Source: Arenibacter sp. P308M17
GTDB lineage: Bacteria > Bacteroidota > Bacteroidia > Flavobacteriales > Flavobacteriaceae
Direction of reading: 5' to 3'
Assembly: GCF_003426735.1 (NCBI RefSeq)
Contig: NZ_QVON01000009.1
Location: 1-64,000, forward strand
DNA length: 64,000 nucleotides
Part shown: piece after piece, positions 8,286 through 17,247 of the stretch
How the letters are laid out: each line of letters opens with the position of its first letter
Position numbering within the stretch: the first letter of the stretch is position 1
The notes under the pieces: generated by a model
Seen by the model: only the letters and a program-made list of their open reading frames with translations
What the model was told of the DNA's origin: nothing
The model's database searches: none
Position numbers and translations under genes: made by a program

Positions 8286-8864
8286 CTACATTTTCTTGAC
8301 AAATTTGGTAAGGATAACAATTTGTTGCCCATCTACTTTTCCTTCAATATATTCCGCATTTTCATGGTCTAGGGAAACACGTCTTACGGCGGTACCTCTT
8401 TTAGCTACCATACTTGATCCCTTTACCGCTAGGTCCTTGATCAGGACAACACTATCCCCAGCTTCGATAACGGCCCCATTGCTGTCGCGATGTATTATTT
8501 GATTTTCTGTTGGGGCGCCTTCGGCTGTGGCCTTGGCCCAATCCAATATATCATCTTCCAGATAGAACATATCCAGTAAATCCTGTGTCCACCCTTCCTT
8601 TCTTAATCGGCTCAACATCCGCCACGCCATCACCTTTACTGGGGTATGTTCGCTCCACATACTATCATTTAAACAGCGCCAGTGATTGGGGTCCGTACTT
8701 TCCGGGTTTTCCATTTGCTCCCTGCAAATTTCACAAACCAAAAGATGGCCCTCCAGACCGTTATTTCTAGTAGGTTGCACCTCGAATACCCCCAATTTTT
8801 GAGTCCCGGTACATAACTCACATTGGTGATTGCTTCTTTTTTCCAGTTCCCTTTCCAAATTCAT
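8286..8864 (-). CDS. phnA: PhnA-type zinc-ribbon protein
   Basis: A 192-residue protein. The N terminus holds a zinc ribbon (CELC at residues 15-18 and CEIC near 44-47), followed by a helical middle part and a C-terminal SH3-like PhnA domain (SNGAVIEAGDSVVLIKDLAV, then KRGTAVRR and EGKVDGQQIVILTKFVKK). Despite the name, PhnA-type proteins are not reliably tied to phosphonate use. The fused layout with a long insert between ribbon and PhnA domain is common in this group. It is transcribed in the same direction as the MFS gene but 155 bases upstream of it, and no phosphonate genes are present. Confidence 0.8.
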   Translation of the reverse strand: MNLERELEKRSNHQCELCTGTQKLGVFEVQPTRNNGLEGHLLVCEICREQMENPESTDPNHWRCLNDSMWSEHTPVKVMAWRMLSRLRKEGWTQDLLDMFYLEDDILDWAKATAEGAPTENQIIHRDSNGAVIEAGDSVVLIKDLAVKGSSMVAKRGTAVRRVSLDHENAEYIEGKVDGQQIVILTKFVKKM

Positions 8865-9444
8865 CGTAAAAGATTTTATAGGGGCAAATGTAAACGAATT
8901 GGGTAAATGGTCACTAAGGAATTGTAAAAAATGGGTGGTCGGATTTATGTAGGTTACTTCGGGGGTACAACCATAGTGGTATTGAAAGGAAATTTATGTT
9001 CACTTTTCAACGCCCTCATGTATCACGTTCGGGTAGGCCTGCCCGTAGCGTTCGGGTAGGCCGGAGTCGAGAGGTTATTTACTGTAACGCTTTTAAAATG
9101 AGGTCTCGATCCCCGCCCGAACGGACCGTTCAGTACGGCGCGCGTTCGACCCGACAGATGTATTGTAAATAACTGATTTTAAACAAAATATATGTCGAAT
9201 TTATGTTATTTTAATCAATAGATTTCCCCAAGGCTTTGCCTCGGGTGTAGCGTTATTGTATTGGTAGACACGGATGCGCGGTTTTGGTGTTTTTTGTCTT
9301 ATATCTTAGTTCTTGTAGCGCAGCGGCCTTGTTTCCAATACCTCATACGCTCTGCGTTGAGGTTGTTCATTTTGGTATTGTTTATAAGTTCTAATGCCTG
9401 AAGTTTATTTAAGTAGTATAGACCTTTATTTTTGTCCCCTTTTT
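8865..9444. repeat. Gene-free region with GC-rich inverted repeats (family C)
   Basis: From 9020 to 9160 there are GC-rich pieces such as GCCTGCCCG/CGGGTAGGC, CCGGAGTCGAGAGG, AGGTCTCGA, and CGCCCGAACGGACCGTTC. Very similar pieces occur at 58920-59006. From 9220 to 9390 a GC-richer stretch (GGCTTTGCCTCGGG, TTGTAGCGCAGCGG) looks like decayed repeat. No gene is seen. Confidence 0.6.
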
Positions 9445-9810
9445 ATGGAAGACTTAAAAGTAGGCGACAGATTATATAACGTAGGTCAAAACGGATTTGG
9501 TGACTTTTACAGGTATTCCTTTTCGGAAGTGGTGCGTCTTACCAAGACTTTGGCGATCTTGGAGAATGGGGAGAGGTTGCGAAATAGGCCCGTAAGGTCC
9601 CTGATCAATGACGAGATTGGTTATGCCCTTGCTAAAAACCGCTGGGTGTACTGGCATAAGGTGTCCGATGAAATACTTCATAGGGCACGGAAAGAGAATG
9701 AAAAAATTGCCATACACGATTGGTTCGAGGCACGTTCATTTAGCCATCAGGAAAAAAGAATGATCCATAATCTGTTTAAGGAAAAGGGAATACTGGAAGG
9801 TCCTGAATAA
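9445..9810 (+). CDS. Conserved-looking hypothetical protein
   Basis: A 121-residue soluble protein starting MEDLKVGDRLYNVGQN. The frame is open to an ATG at 9394, but the extra 17 residues are low quality, so I prefer the start at 9445. The N-terminal half looks like a small beta-barrel (GDRLYNVGQNGFGDFYRYSF, VVRLTKTLAILENGERLRN), and the C-terminal half is helical and charged (DEILHRARKENEKIAIHDW). No catalytic motif is recognisable. The upstream region is repeat-derived and the downstream TonB receptor is convergent, so the context gives no functional hint. Confidence 0.65.
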   Translation: MEDLKVGDRLYNVGQNGFGDFYRYSFSEVVRLTKTLAILENGERLRNRPVRSLINDEIGYALAKNRWVYWHKVSDEILHRARKENEKIAIHDWFEARSFSHQEKRMIHNLFKEKGILEGPE

Positions 9811-9984
9811 CTTTGAATGGATGCGATGCCACGTTAAAGAATAAAAGGCCCAATGTTTTGGATATATTGTCTGGATTTGGCGTTAAAGTTTTTATACAGA
9901 CTTGTCTGGACATTAGGCCTATTATCTTTATAGAATTTACCGATTATCCGATGGGCATCATTCAAAAATGCAACGGAAGTGGAA

Positions 9985-12216
9985 TTAGAAATTCACCGTC
10001 AGTTTACCTCTAAGATAAAATGGACTTCCTGGTGTGAAGTGAATTTCTTCAACCGAAGAGGTCTCGTTCTGTAATCTACTTTCCGTTGCAAATTGCGTTT
10101 CATTCCATTCATTATCAAATAGGTTTTCTATAATTACGCCCAAGGTCCAATTTTTAATACTGTAGTTGAGATTCATATCCGTTACGGTATACCCCTTGGC
10201 AACAATTGAATTATCTTCATTGGCCGGTCTATTTTTTATTAGCCTATAATTGATTCCGCCTGAAAAGTTGCTTAAATCCCTAAATGAAATACCTCCAGAA
10301 GAAGTTAAATCGGGCGAAAGGGGTATATAATCAGCTCCTTTGGGCTCTTCAGTGCTCCTGGCATAGGTGTAATTAACATCACCGTTAAAATATAGCCAAT
10401 CGGTCATTTGGTACCGCAGACCAAAATCAACACCAAAGCGTTTTGTTTTTCCACTTGGCTCAACAATGCCTGCATCTCCAACGTATACGAATTCCTGTTC
10501 CAAAAAGAGCGTCCAAAGCGAGGCATTTAACATCAACCTTTCCATTGGCATTATAATTGCCCCAAGGTCCGCGGAATAGGCGGCAGGAAGTATTTCTTTG
10601 CCATTGTTTGCAGTAACCACCCTTGTATCGTTGGAATGAAAACCAATGCCTGTTTTTCCGAACAATTGCAAACCTTGGGACGCTGCATATATAATGTTTA
10701 GTTTAGGTCCCAAAAAAAGTTTGCTCTCACTTTGGTTATCATAGGTTTCAGGTAAAAGGTCCTCATAATCGAACTTAAAATAATCCAATCTCAGGCCTGG
10801 ATTGATGGTCCATTTGTTTTTTTTGTAGGTTAGGTTAAGGAAGCCGTAACCATTAAATTCATCTATATTTCCATATGCCAGTCTCTCCAACAATTCCTGC
10901 CTGTTTTTTGTTCTGGATAGCTGCACTTCATTTACGTCATCATACCTGAAGCCAATGCCCGTTTCGTATTTTAGTTGCGAGTCATGGTCGCCAACGTGTA
11001 TGGAATGTTCATATTTGGTTTCTGAGCCTATTATGGTTCTATCTTCTTTTTGGCGTATTTGGTCGCCATTGGCCGGATCTTCCAGAAAAAAAGTGAAATT
11101 GGAAAAAAGTTCAAAATCATATTTGGATATATATGCTTTTGAAGTTATGTTGGAATGTTCGTTGATCAGTTTTTTATGATTGACCAAAAAGTTGGATCTA
11201 CTGGTATTGCCCCCTTCCGTATCATCAATTGCCCCAAATCTCCCTATGGTACCCTGATCAACAGCGCGTTGCGGTATTTGTCCGGAAGCATCCCATTTAC
11301 TTTGAAAATGTGACAATGTGAGGTTTAATACTTGGTTTTCCCTATTATTAAAGTTATAGCGGCCCATCATATTGATGCGATTGAAATTTTGGGGGGATTC
11401 AAATGCCCCGTCGGAAAGTACCAATTCTGAAGCGATGTACCCGTTACTATAATTACCTTCTTTAATTTTAAACATTCCCATGGTACGGATGGTATTGAAC
11501 ATGCCAGTCTCAAGCGACAATAAATTATCCTGGATTTTTTGTTTTGTTTTGATGTCTACATATCCGGCAGTATTGAAATTGCCCTGTTCGGCGTAATATG
11601 CGCCTTTACCAAAATCAATATTATCAATTGTTTCAGGGATTATAAAGTGCATATCCGCATAGCCCTGACCATGGGCATGCGATACCATATTGACCGGAAG
11701 GCCATCCACATGTATACTAATATCCGTTCCATGATCTATATCAAATCCCCTTAAAAATATTTGTTCGGCCTTGCCACCACCGGCATGCTGGCCAATAATG
11801 AGACCTGGTACTTTTCTTAATATTTCTTGCGATGATTTTACAGGGTCTGCCTTAACATCTACATTCACAAATTGACTCAAGGCATTGACTTTGGAAACCA
11901 ATATTACCTGATCCAAAGAAACAGCAGATTCTATAAGCTTAATATTAATGCTGCTATCCAGCTGATTCTCAGCTATTGTTATTTGATGGTTTTGATAACC
12001 CAGACTATAAAAATAGATAATGTCCCCAATCGATATGTCGTCCAGTTCAAAATATCCCGAAACATTGGAATAGGTATATCCACCAGTGGTCTTATTATAA
12101 ACGCCTACGCCATCTAGAGGTACATTATCCTCTGAGACTATAGTGCCATTTAGTTCATGCGCCCTTAAACCTTCAAATAGAATTAAGAACATAAAAAATA
12201 GTATATAATTTTTCAT
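9985..12216 (-). CDS. TonB-dependent outer-membrane receptor, metal- or metallophore-type
   Basis: 743 residues. A signal peptide (1-19, cut near LRAHELNG), a carboxypeptidase-regulatory-like domain (about 20-98), a plug (about 115-225) and a beta-barrel ending FYLRGKLTVNF. The plug reads SSQEILRKVPGLI, HAGGGKAEQIFLRGF and VNMVSHAHGQGYADMHF; the His residues at 144, 180, 182 and 190 are a possible metal-contact set. It is not a SusC-type receptor: it is shorter, has no STN domain and no SusD partner. It is the last gene of the minus-strand operon with the free carrier protein and the PP-loop NRPS, with 159 bases between it and the His-rich gene. It probably imports the metal complex of the peptide made by this locus. 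Confidence 0.85.
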   Translation of the reverse strand: MKNYILFFMFLILFEGLRAHELNGTIVSEDNVPLDGVGVYNKTTGGYTYSNVSGYFELDDISIGDIIYFYSLGYQNHQITIAENQLDSSINIKLIESAVSLDQVILVSKVNALSQFVNVDVKADPVKSSQEILRKVPGLIIGQHAGGGKAEQIFLRGFDIDHGTDISIHVDGLPVNMVSHAHGQGYADMHFIIPETIDNIDFGKGAYYAEQGNFNTAGYVDIKTKQKIQDNLLSLETGMFNTIRTMGMFKIKEGNYSNGYIASELVLSDGAFESPQNFNRINMMGRYNFNNRENQVLNLTLSHFQSKWDASGQIPQRAVDQGTIGRFGAIDDTEGGNTSRSNFLVNHKKLINEHSNITSKAYISKYDFELFSNFTFFLEDPANGDQIRQKEDRTIIGSETKYEHSIHVGDHDSQLKYETGIGFRYDDVNEVQLSRTKNRQELLERLAYGNIDEFNGYGFLNLTYKKNKWTINPGLRLDYFKFDYEDLLPETYDNQSESKLFLGPKLNIIYAASQGLQLFGKTGIGFHSNDTRVVTANNGKEILPAAYSADLGAIIMPMERLMLNASLWTLFLEQEFVYVGDAGIVEPSGKTKRFGVDFGLRYQMTDWLYFNGDVNYTYARSTEEPKGADYIPLSPDLTSSGGISFRDLSNFSGGINYRLIKNRPANEDNSIVAKGYTVTDMNLNYSIKNWTLGVIIENLFDNEWNETQFATESRLQNETSSVEEIHFTPGSPFYLRGKLTVNF

Positions 12217-12270
12217 AGCTTATTATTTTGATTACAAATTTTGTTTCCAACGCTGTTTTCCATGGTTGGT

Positions 12271-12293
12271 ACTACCCTAAATTAGTGGGTAGT
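12271..12293 (-). promoter_or_regulatory. Hairpin between the His-rich gene and the TonB receptor gene
   Basis: ACTACCC (12271-12277) pairs with GGGTAGT (12287-12293). On the minus strand it lies 55 bases before the receptor start. There is no T run, so it may affect mRNA processing or receptor expression rather than terminate. Confidence 0.45.
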
Positions 12294-12375
12294 TAAGAAA
12301 AATAAATACCATGCTCTATAGGCATTCTACAAGCCTTTGAAATCAAATTCAAAATATTGGGAAGTTTATGAAATC

Positions 12376-12849
12376 CTATGAGCCTTGGCCAATGCCATTC
12401 AGGGGAGGTTTGAGCGATTTTGAGAAGAAGCCCTTTTGGGTGTTTTTTCTATTCCGACTATAATTATTCTCGGTATGATAAAAACGATTTTTAAATTTTA
12501 AATCCCAACTACCTATAAGGTGTTTGTCCAGTTCAATTGTAACCAAGAACGAATCATTGGATCGGTTTTTTTCAGGCGAAGTCTCGAAAAAGGAATTTAC
12601 CAAATCCAAAAATTCATGCTCGTGAAAATCTTGATAGTCAATATGTTGATGATTTTCATGGACCAAAGGATCTGCCGATAAGGTAGAATGGGGGATAATA
12701 AATTTTGGTAATTCCAATCCGTGCGAAATTTTATGAAAAACCACATTGATCTGTTGGCGCAATGGATTCAGTAAATAACAAATGCCCATTAAAATGGCCA
12801 CGTATTTAATTACAGACGGCTTTAAGCCTTTTTTGAACCCATTTTGCAT
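12376..12849 (-). CDS. Unrecognised His-rich protein with one membrane segment
   Basis: 157 residues. A basic N terminus precedes one hydrophobic segment (about residues 14-27, VIKYVAILMGICYLL). A histidine- and acid-rich stretch follows (HENHQHIDYQDFHEHEF, about residues 64-80), and the tail is basic. The ATG lies one base past the stop codon of the NRPS gene, so the two are very likely translationally coupled. The position between an NRPS and a TonB receptor, and the histidines, suggest a periplasm-facing metal-binding accessory protein; this is inference only. I do not recognise a family. Confidence 0.7.
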   Translation of the reverse strand: MQNGFKKGLKPSVIKYVAILMGICYLLNPLRQQINVVFHKISHGLELPKFIIPHSTLSADPLVHENHQHIDYQDFHEHEFLDLVNSFFETSPEKNRSNDSFLVTIELDKHLIGSWDLKFKNRFYHTENNYSRNRKNTQKGFFSKSLKPPLNGIGQGS

Positions 12850-12850
12850 A

Positions 12851-15800
12851 TTATTCTTCCATAAGGGTTAACAAGGTTTCCTCAATATATTTGGCGTATT
12901 CCGAAATGGTGGGCAGTTCAAAGATTTTGTTCAATGGAAAAGTCATTTCAACTTCTTCATTTACACGGGCTGTAACCCGAATTGCAGCTAAGGAATGTCC
13001 TCCCAAGGCGATGAAATTATCATGTATTCCAATTTTATCCAAAAGAAGAACCTCCCTCCAAATTTTCTCCAATAGTATCTCTATTTCATTTTTTGGTTCT
13101 ACAAATGGGGTTTCCATTTGGAGTTGAACTATGTTGAGGCCGCGGAGCGCTTTCTTATCCACTTTTCCATTGCTGGTCAATGGCAGTGTTTCCAAATATT
13201 TAAATGTACCGGGCAACATATAGTGAGGAAGTCTTTTCGAGAGATGCTGGGTTAATTCTTGGTGGGAGATTTTAGTCTTTGCCGTATAATAACCAACAAG
13301 CTGTGGCCGCATTTTATCATTGTAATTGGATTCTACATAACCAATTTCTTTCATAATATGTTTTACTTCATTCTCATCGATATATTCATTGATTTCCTCC
13401 AAAGTTTCGGTTCTGGTCTTATGCCCCAAGCGTACATCCCAACTATAGGGAAAAGAATAGTTGCTATATCCCTTTTGTTTCTTATGGACATAGATGCCCA
13501 ATTGGTTGATCAAACAATTGGTAGATCTGCCGGTATCGGTTGGTCGTACCCATCCCACTTTTTCCTTAAGATATGCAAGCATTTCTTCCAGACGAACATC
13601 ATTATACCTATAAAAATCTACAAATTGGACCTTTTCAAATGTCTTCTCATCCTTAAACATGGACACATCCAATAGTTGGTTTACAGCATCGCTCTCTTGA
13701 TGGTACAATTTACGGGCCTCTAATATGGTTTGGTCTATTGTAGAGGTATCGATATCATCGTCCCAGAAAAGTTCTTCGGTCAATCGGGTCTCGAAAAATT
13801 GGCCCCTTGAAAGTCCTGTTACCACGAATGGAATTTTCTTGTCAAGCGCAACCTTTGTACTTAGCGTATAAATGGTTTTGAAACAACCATTACAGACATT
13901 TTGGTGCCTATCCAAGCTATCTACAAAAATTTTATTCATATGTTCCGTACTTCCATAAACATGGTCAACGCCAAGTTTCTGAACAATTTGGTCTATGTTC
14001 GTCTTGGCTTGCTCGGATATGTAACCATTATCCAAGGTAAATGCCAATACTTTAAGGCCCATGTTGATGAGTCTGGCCAGAACATAGGTGCTATCTTTCC
14101 CCCCGCTGAGTAGCGACAAACAATCATAAGTAGAATTTGATGCTTTTCGGGAAAGAAGTAATTGATGCAACTCCTCTTCCGTTTTAAAGTATTTATCCGT
14201 TTTTTCTTTATAGCCTTTAAACGCATTGCAAAGGTGACAAACCCCTTTCTCGTCGAAATCGGTTTTGGGGTAGTTACTGGGCAGGCCACATTCCGTACAG
14301 TTTAGTACTTCATTTTCCGCAACTCTTTCTTGTGCATCGATAAGAACGACCGAGGCATTGTCAATACTGCTATGCTCCAGTAAATTGGCTTCGATGTCCG
14401 CCAACTCTATTCTGAAACCATTTAATTTAACTTGTTCGTCATTACGACCAAGAAATTCCATTTCATCTTGGTTGTTCATTCTGACAAGATCTCCGGTCCG
14501 GTACATTATACTTCCGGGCCTGAAGGGATCATTTATGAATTTTTGTTTTGTAAGCTCTTTTAAATTGGCGTATCCTTCAGCAAGGCTATCCCCACTCAGG
14601 AAAAGTTCGCCAACAACACCTTTAGGCACCAAATTTTTATTATTATCCAGGATATAGGCATTCATGTTGGCAATAACCTTTCCTATGGGAACGGAAATAT
14701 CTCTATGATGTTCTGGATTAAATTTGCTAACGATACAGCCTACAGTGGCCTCTGTTGGCCCATATTCATTAAAAATAGTAACGTCCTCGCCCAAATGGTC
14801 ATAGATGTTTTTTGCTATTCCCACCTTAAGATCTTCCCCTCCCACGATCATGGTCTTGATTCTTGAACCCACCAGATTACGGACCTGCATCAATGTAATA
14901 TGTGCAGGAGTAACCTTTATTGAATTTACCTTATTTTCATCAAGGACCTGAATCAAAGAGATATCGGGACCCAACATTCCTTCTCGGTATACTACAACCT
15001 TGCCTCCATTAATAAGGGGCAAAAAGGTTGATGATATAGTAAGGTCAAAACCTATGGAAGTAAATAAAGGGAAAACTGAATTGGTACCTATATTATAGAA
15101 ACTCGAGGCCCATTGCAGGTAATTGTTCAAAGCCTTGTGAGAGACCATTACACCTTTGGGCATACCGGTAGATCCCGAAGTATATAGGTAATAGGCAATA
15201 CAGGACCTTTTTAAATTATGCCCCGTGGAAGTTGAAGGTTCGGAACTTATCTTTTCACTTATCTCTCTTAAGTCCATTGTTTTTGTATTCCCTGCAATGT
15301 TTTTCCTTAGCGCTTTTTCCGTTATAACCAAAACGCAGTCAGAGTTGGAGATCACAAATTCTATTCTACCTGCTGGTTGATCTGCGGGTATAGGAATGAA
15401 TGTTGCTCCAATTTTCATTAAGGCCAGGGCACTAATAATGTAATCTGGACTTCTATATAGGTGAAGAGCTACTTTTTCATTCTCCTTTATACCGTTTTTT
15501 ATCAGAAAATGTGCCAATTGATTGGCTCTATTGTTCAGGTCTAGATAGCTTATCAAATCTTCACCATTTTCTAGAGCAATTTTCTTTGGATTATTGTGAA
15601 CCGTTTTTTCGAAATGCTCTAAAAAAGTCCCTTTAAAATGACTTGTACCGCTCGTTTTCATATCCCCTAATAATTCCTCTATTTCATACTTGGTAATCAA
15701 AGGAGGTGCACCTATAGGTTGATCCAAATCTGTTAAGAGGCCATCCATGAGATTTAAAAAATGATGTGGTACCAATTCCGCCAGGCCCTCATCGAAAATG

Positions 15801-17002
15801 TCTTGGTTAAGATCGAATAGGATTTCCAATTCCCCTTTGGCATTGAAGTCTATAATATGGCATCTCAGCTGGTGTAAGGGATCACAATGTTTAGGGTGAA
15901 TCCATTCCACATTGGTAGGAAAGCCATTAAAACTAGAAAAAGAGGTATTGATATAATTTATGACGGCGCTGAAACTTCTACCCACCTCTGCCGAAGAAGA
16001 ACTAACTTGGGCATTTCTCAGAAAGTCGTTGGTCTCCAACTTCATTTTTTCTATGACCGTGGCAAAGGTGTCGTCATCACTCAACTCTAAGGATATTGGA
16101 AAAAGTTCTACAAATAATCCAGGGGTAAATTTAAAATCCCTTGATAGACGATTATGTATGGGAGAGCCTATCAAAATTTTAGATTGGCCACTGATTCTAT
16201 AGAGAAATATATGAATGAGGGAAGAAAATAGGGTGAAAAGTCCCATATCGGTGGACAATGAGCCAACCTTTGGATTTCGGGTCAATTCTTTAAGTTGTTG
16301 GGTACGGCGTTTCCCCAGAGCTATATGTACTCTCTTTGCCCGAGTAGTTTTTGCTTTTTGCCTTGATCCGTATAGTTGTGGTACCGTAGCGATACTTTTA
16401 ACTTTTTCTTTCCAATAATTGTTGTACTTATTATGATCGGGGCCCTTTCTTTTTTCGGCTTCGAACGTAATAAAATTACTATATGCCGGAGGAAAAGGTA
16501 TGGTGGCCACATTTTTGTCCTGGACGCCTTTATAAAGATCGGCCATTAAATTAAAAATAAGTACCGCTGTAGTTGCGTCGGTAATTAGGTGATGTAGGTT
16601 TAAGTACCAAATATAATTTTCCTCAGCTACTTTTAGAATTGCAGTGTCAAACAACGGTTGGGAAAAATCAAAATTTATTTCACTTCTTTTCTCAAGCCAT
16701 TCTTTAACCGAAAGTCCGTTCGTATTCCGGCTAAAATCCAGTTTTTTTAATTGGAATGAAAATTCGGCAAGTACTTTCTGGGTGACCGTTCCGTTTTCCT
16801 CATAAAAAATGGTCCGTAATATCTCGGTGCGATCAATTAATGCTTGCAAAGCAAGTTCAAAAACCTCTTCTGAAATATTTCCGTTTATTTCGAACGCATA
16901 CGGAACATTATATAATGGAACATTGGGGTTTATTTTTTGACCCATCCAAATAAGTTCCTGGCTTTGCGTTAATGGTTGGCTATAGAGGTATTTATTATGC
17001 AT
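12851..17002 (-). CDS. Nonribosomal peptide synthetase C-A-T with a PP-loop ATP-pyrophosphatase domain inserted in the A domain
   Basis: 1383 residues. Condensation domain about 5-435 (active site HHLITDA at 137-143). Adenylation domain about 455-1290, with YTSGSTGMPKG (607-617), FDLTISS (652-658), NEYGPTE (745-751), YRTGDL (834-839), QVKLNGFRIEL (857-867), LPHYMLP (1258-1264) and NGKVDKKAL (1278-1286). Carrier domain about 1305-1380 (LGGHSL, Ser1337). Between motifs A8 and A9, residues about 898-1222 form a separate enzyme: zinc-ribbon cysteines 902, 905, 922, 925, the PP-loop SGGKDS (966-971), CNGC (1037-1040) and another Cys at 1163. Aligning by eye with GrsA gives pocket residues D-L-S-K-I-G-E-V-G, close to the known asparagine code (DLTKLGEVG). 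It follows the free carrier protein gene by 11 bases. Confidence 0.9.
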   Translation of the reverse strand: MHNKYLYSQPLTQSQELIWMGQKINPNVPLYNVPYAFEINGNISEEVFELALQALIDRTEILRTIFYEENGTVTQKVLAEFSFQLKKLDFSRNTNGLSVKEWLEKRSEINFDFSQPLFDTAILKVAEENYIWYLNLHHLITDATTAVLIFNLMADLYKGVQDKNVATIPFPPAYSNFITFEAEKRKGPDHNKYNNYWKEKVKSIATVPQLYGSRQKAKTTRAKRVHIALGKRRTQQLKELTRNPKVGSLSTDMGLFTLFSSLIHIFLYRISGQSKILIGSPIHNRLSRDFKFTPGLFVELFPISLELSDDDTFATVIEKMKLETNDFLRNAQVSSSSAEVGRSFSAVINYINTSFSSFNGFPTNVEWIHPKHCDPLHQLRCHIIDFNAKGELEILFDLNQDIFDEGLAELVPHHFLNLMDGLLTDLDQPIGAPPLITKYEIEELLGDMKTSGTSHFKGTFLEHFEKTVHNNPKKIALENGEDLISYLDLNNRANQLAHFLIKNGIKENEKVALHLYRSPDYIISALALMKIGATFIPIPADQPAGRIEFVISNSDCVLVITEKALRKNIAGNTKTMDLREISEKISSEPSTSTGHNLKRSCIAYYLYTSGSTGMPKGVMVSHKALNNYLQWASSFYNIGTNSVFPLFTSIGFDLTISSTFLPLINGGKVVVYREGMLGPDISLIQVLDENKVNSIKVTPAHITLMQVRNLVGSRIKTMIVGGEDLKVGIAKNIYDHLGEDVTIFNEYGPTEATVGCIVSKFNPEHHRDISVPIGKVIANMNAYILDNNKNLVPKGVVGELFLSGDSLAEGYANLKELTKQKFINDPFRPGSIMYRTGDLVRMNNQDEMEFLGRNDEQVKLNGFRIELADIEANLLEHSSIDNASVVLIDAQERVAENEVLNCTECGLPSNYPKTDFDEKGVCHLCNAFKGYKEKTDKYFKTEEELHQLLLSRKASNSTYDCLSLLSGGKDSTYVLARLINMGLKVLAFTLDNGYISEQAKTNIDQIVQKLGVDHVYGSTEHMNKIFVDSLDRHQNVCNGCFKTIYTLSTKVALDKKIPFVVTGLSRGQFFETRLTEELFWDDDIDTSTIDQTILEARKLYHQESDAVNQLLDVSMFKDEKTFEKVQFVDFYRYNDVRLEEMLAYLKEKVGWVRPTDTGRSTNCLINQLGIYVHKKQKGYSNYSFPYSWDVRLGHKTRTETLEEINEYIDENEVKHIMKEIGYVESNYNDKMRPQLVGYYTAKTKISHQELTQHLSKRLPHYMLPGTFKYLETLPLTSNGKVDKKALRGLNIVQLQMETPFVEPKNEIEILLEKIWREVLLLDKIGIHDNFIALGGHSLAAIRVTARVNEEVEMTFPLNKIFELPTISEYAKYIEETLLTLMEE

Positions 17003-17013
17003 GATCTATCTTT

Positions 17014-17247
17014 TTAGCTCTTATGGGATAAGTAAGCAACTATTCTGTTAACCGTGCTAAAATTTTCCACTGTTAAATCTTGATAAGGGATTTTTTCTTG
17101 ACTTTCATTTTCTATAAAAGCAATTAGTCGCATGATGCCCAACGAATCTATTATTCCCGAATCGAACAACATTTCGTCACCATTGATATCTTCAAGCTTT
17201 TTATTGGAAATTTCACTCTTGATAAATTGAATTATGGATTCTTTCAT
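17014..17247 (-). CDS. Free-standing acyl/peptidyl carrier protein
   Basis: 77 residues, the size of a lone carrier protein. The phosphopantetheine attachment motif is DSGIIDSLGIM, with the modified Ser in DSL at about residue 35. It is the first gene of the minus-strand operon, 11 bases before the PP-loop NRPS. That NRPS begins with a condensation domain, so this carrier probably presents the starter unit to it. No dedicated adenylating enzyme for this carrier is visible in the window; the loading enzyme may be one of the two A domains or a gene elsewhere. The Sfp-type transferase of the plus-strand operon probably primes it. Confidence 0.85.
   Translation of the reverse strand: MKESIIQFIKSEISNKKLEDINGDEMLFDSGIIDSLGIMRLIAFIENESQEKIPYQDLTVENFSTVNRIVAYLSHKS

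Noticed and set aside
9270-9340. Possible tRNA-like segment (TTGTATTGGTAGACACGG)
   Set aside because: It briefly resembles a tRNA D-arm, but no acceptor stem, anticodon stem or T-loop could be folded.
9813-10013. Short plus-strand frame after the hypothetical gene
   Set aside because: It overlaps the 3' end of the TonB receptor gene and has no protein-like features.
12271-12293. Cobalamin or other riboswitch before the TonB receptor
   Set aside because: Only one short hairpin is visible; no B12-box-like or other riboswitch consensus was found in the 159-base gap.
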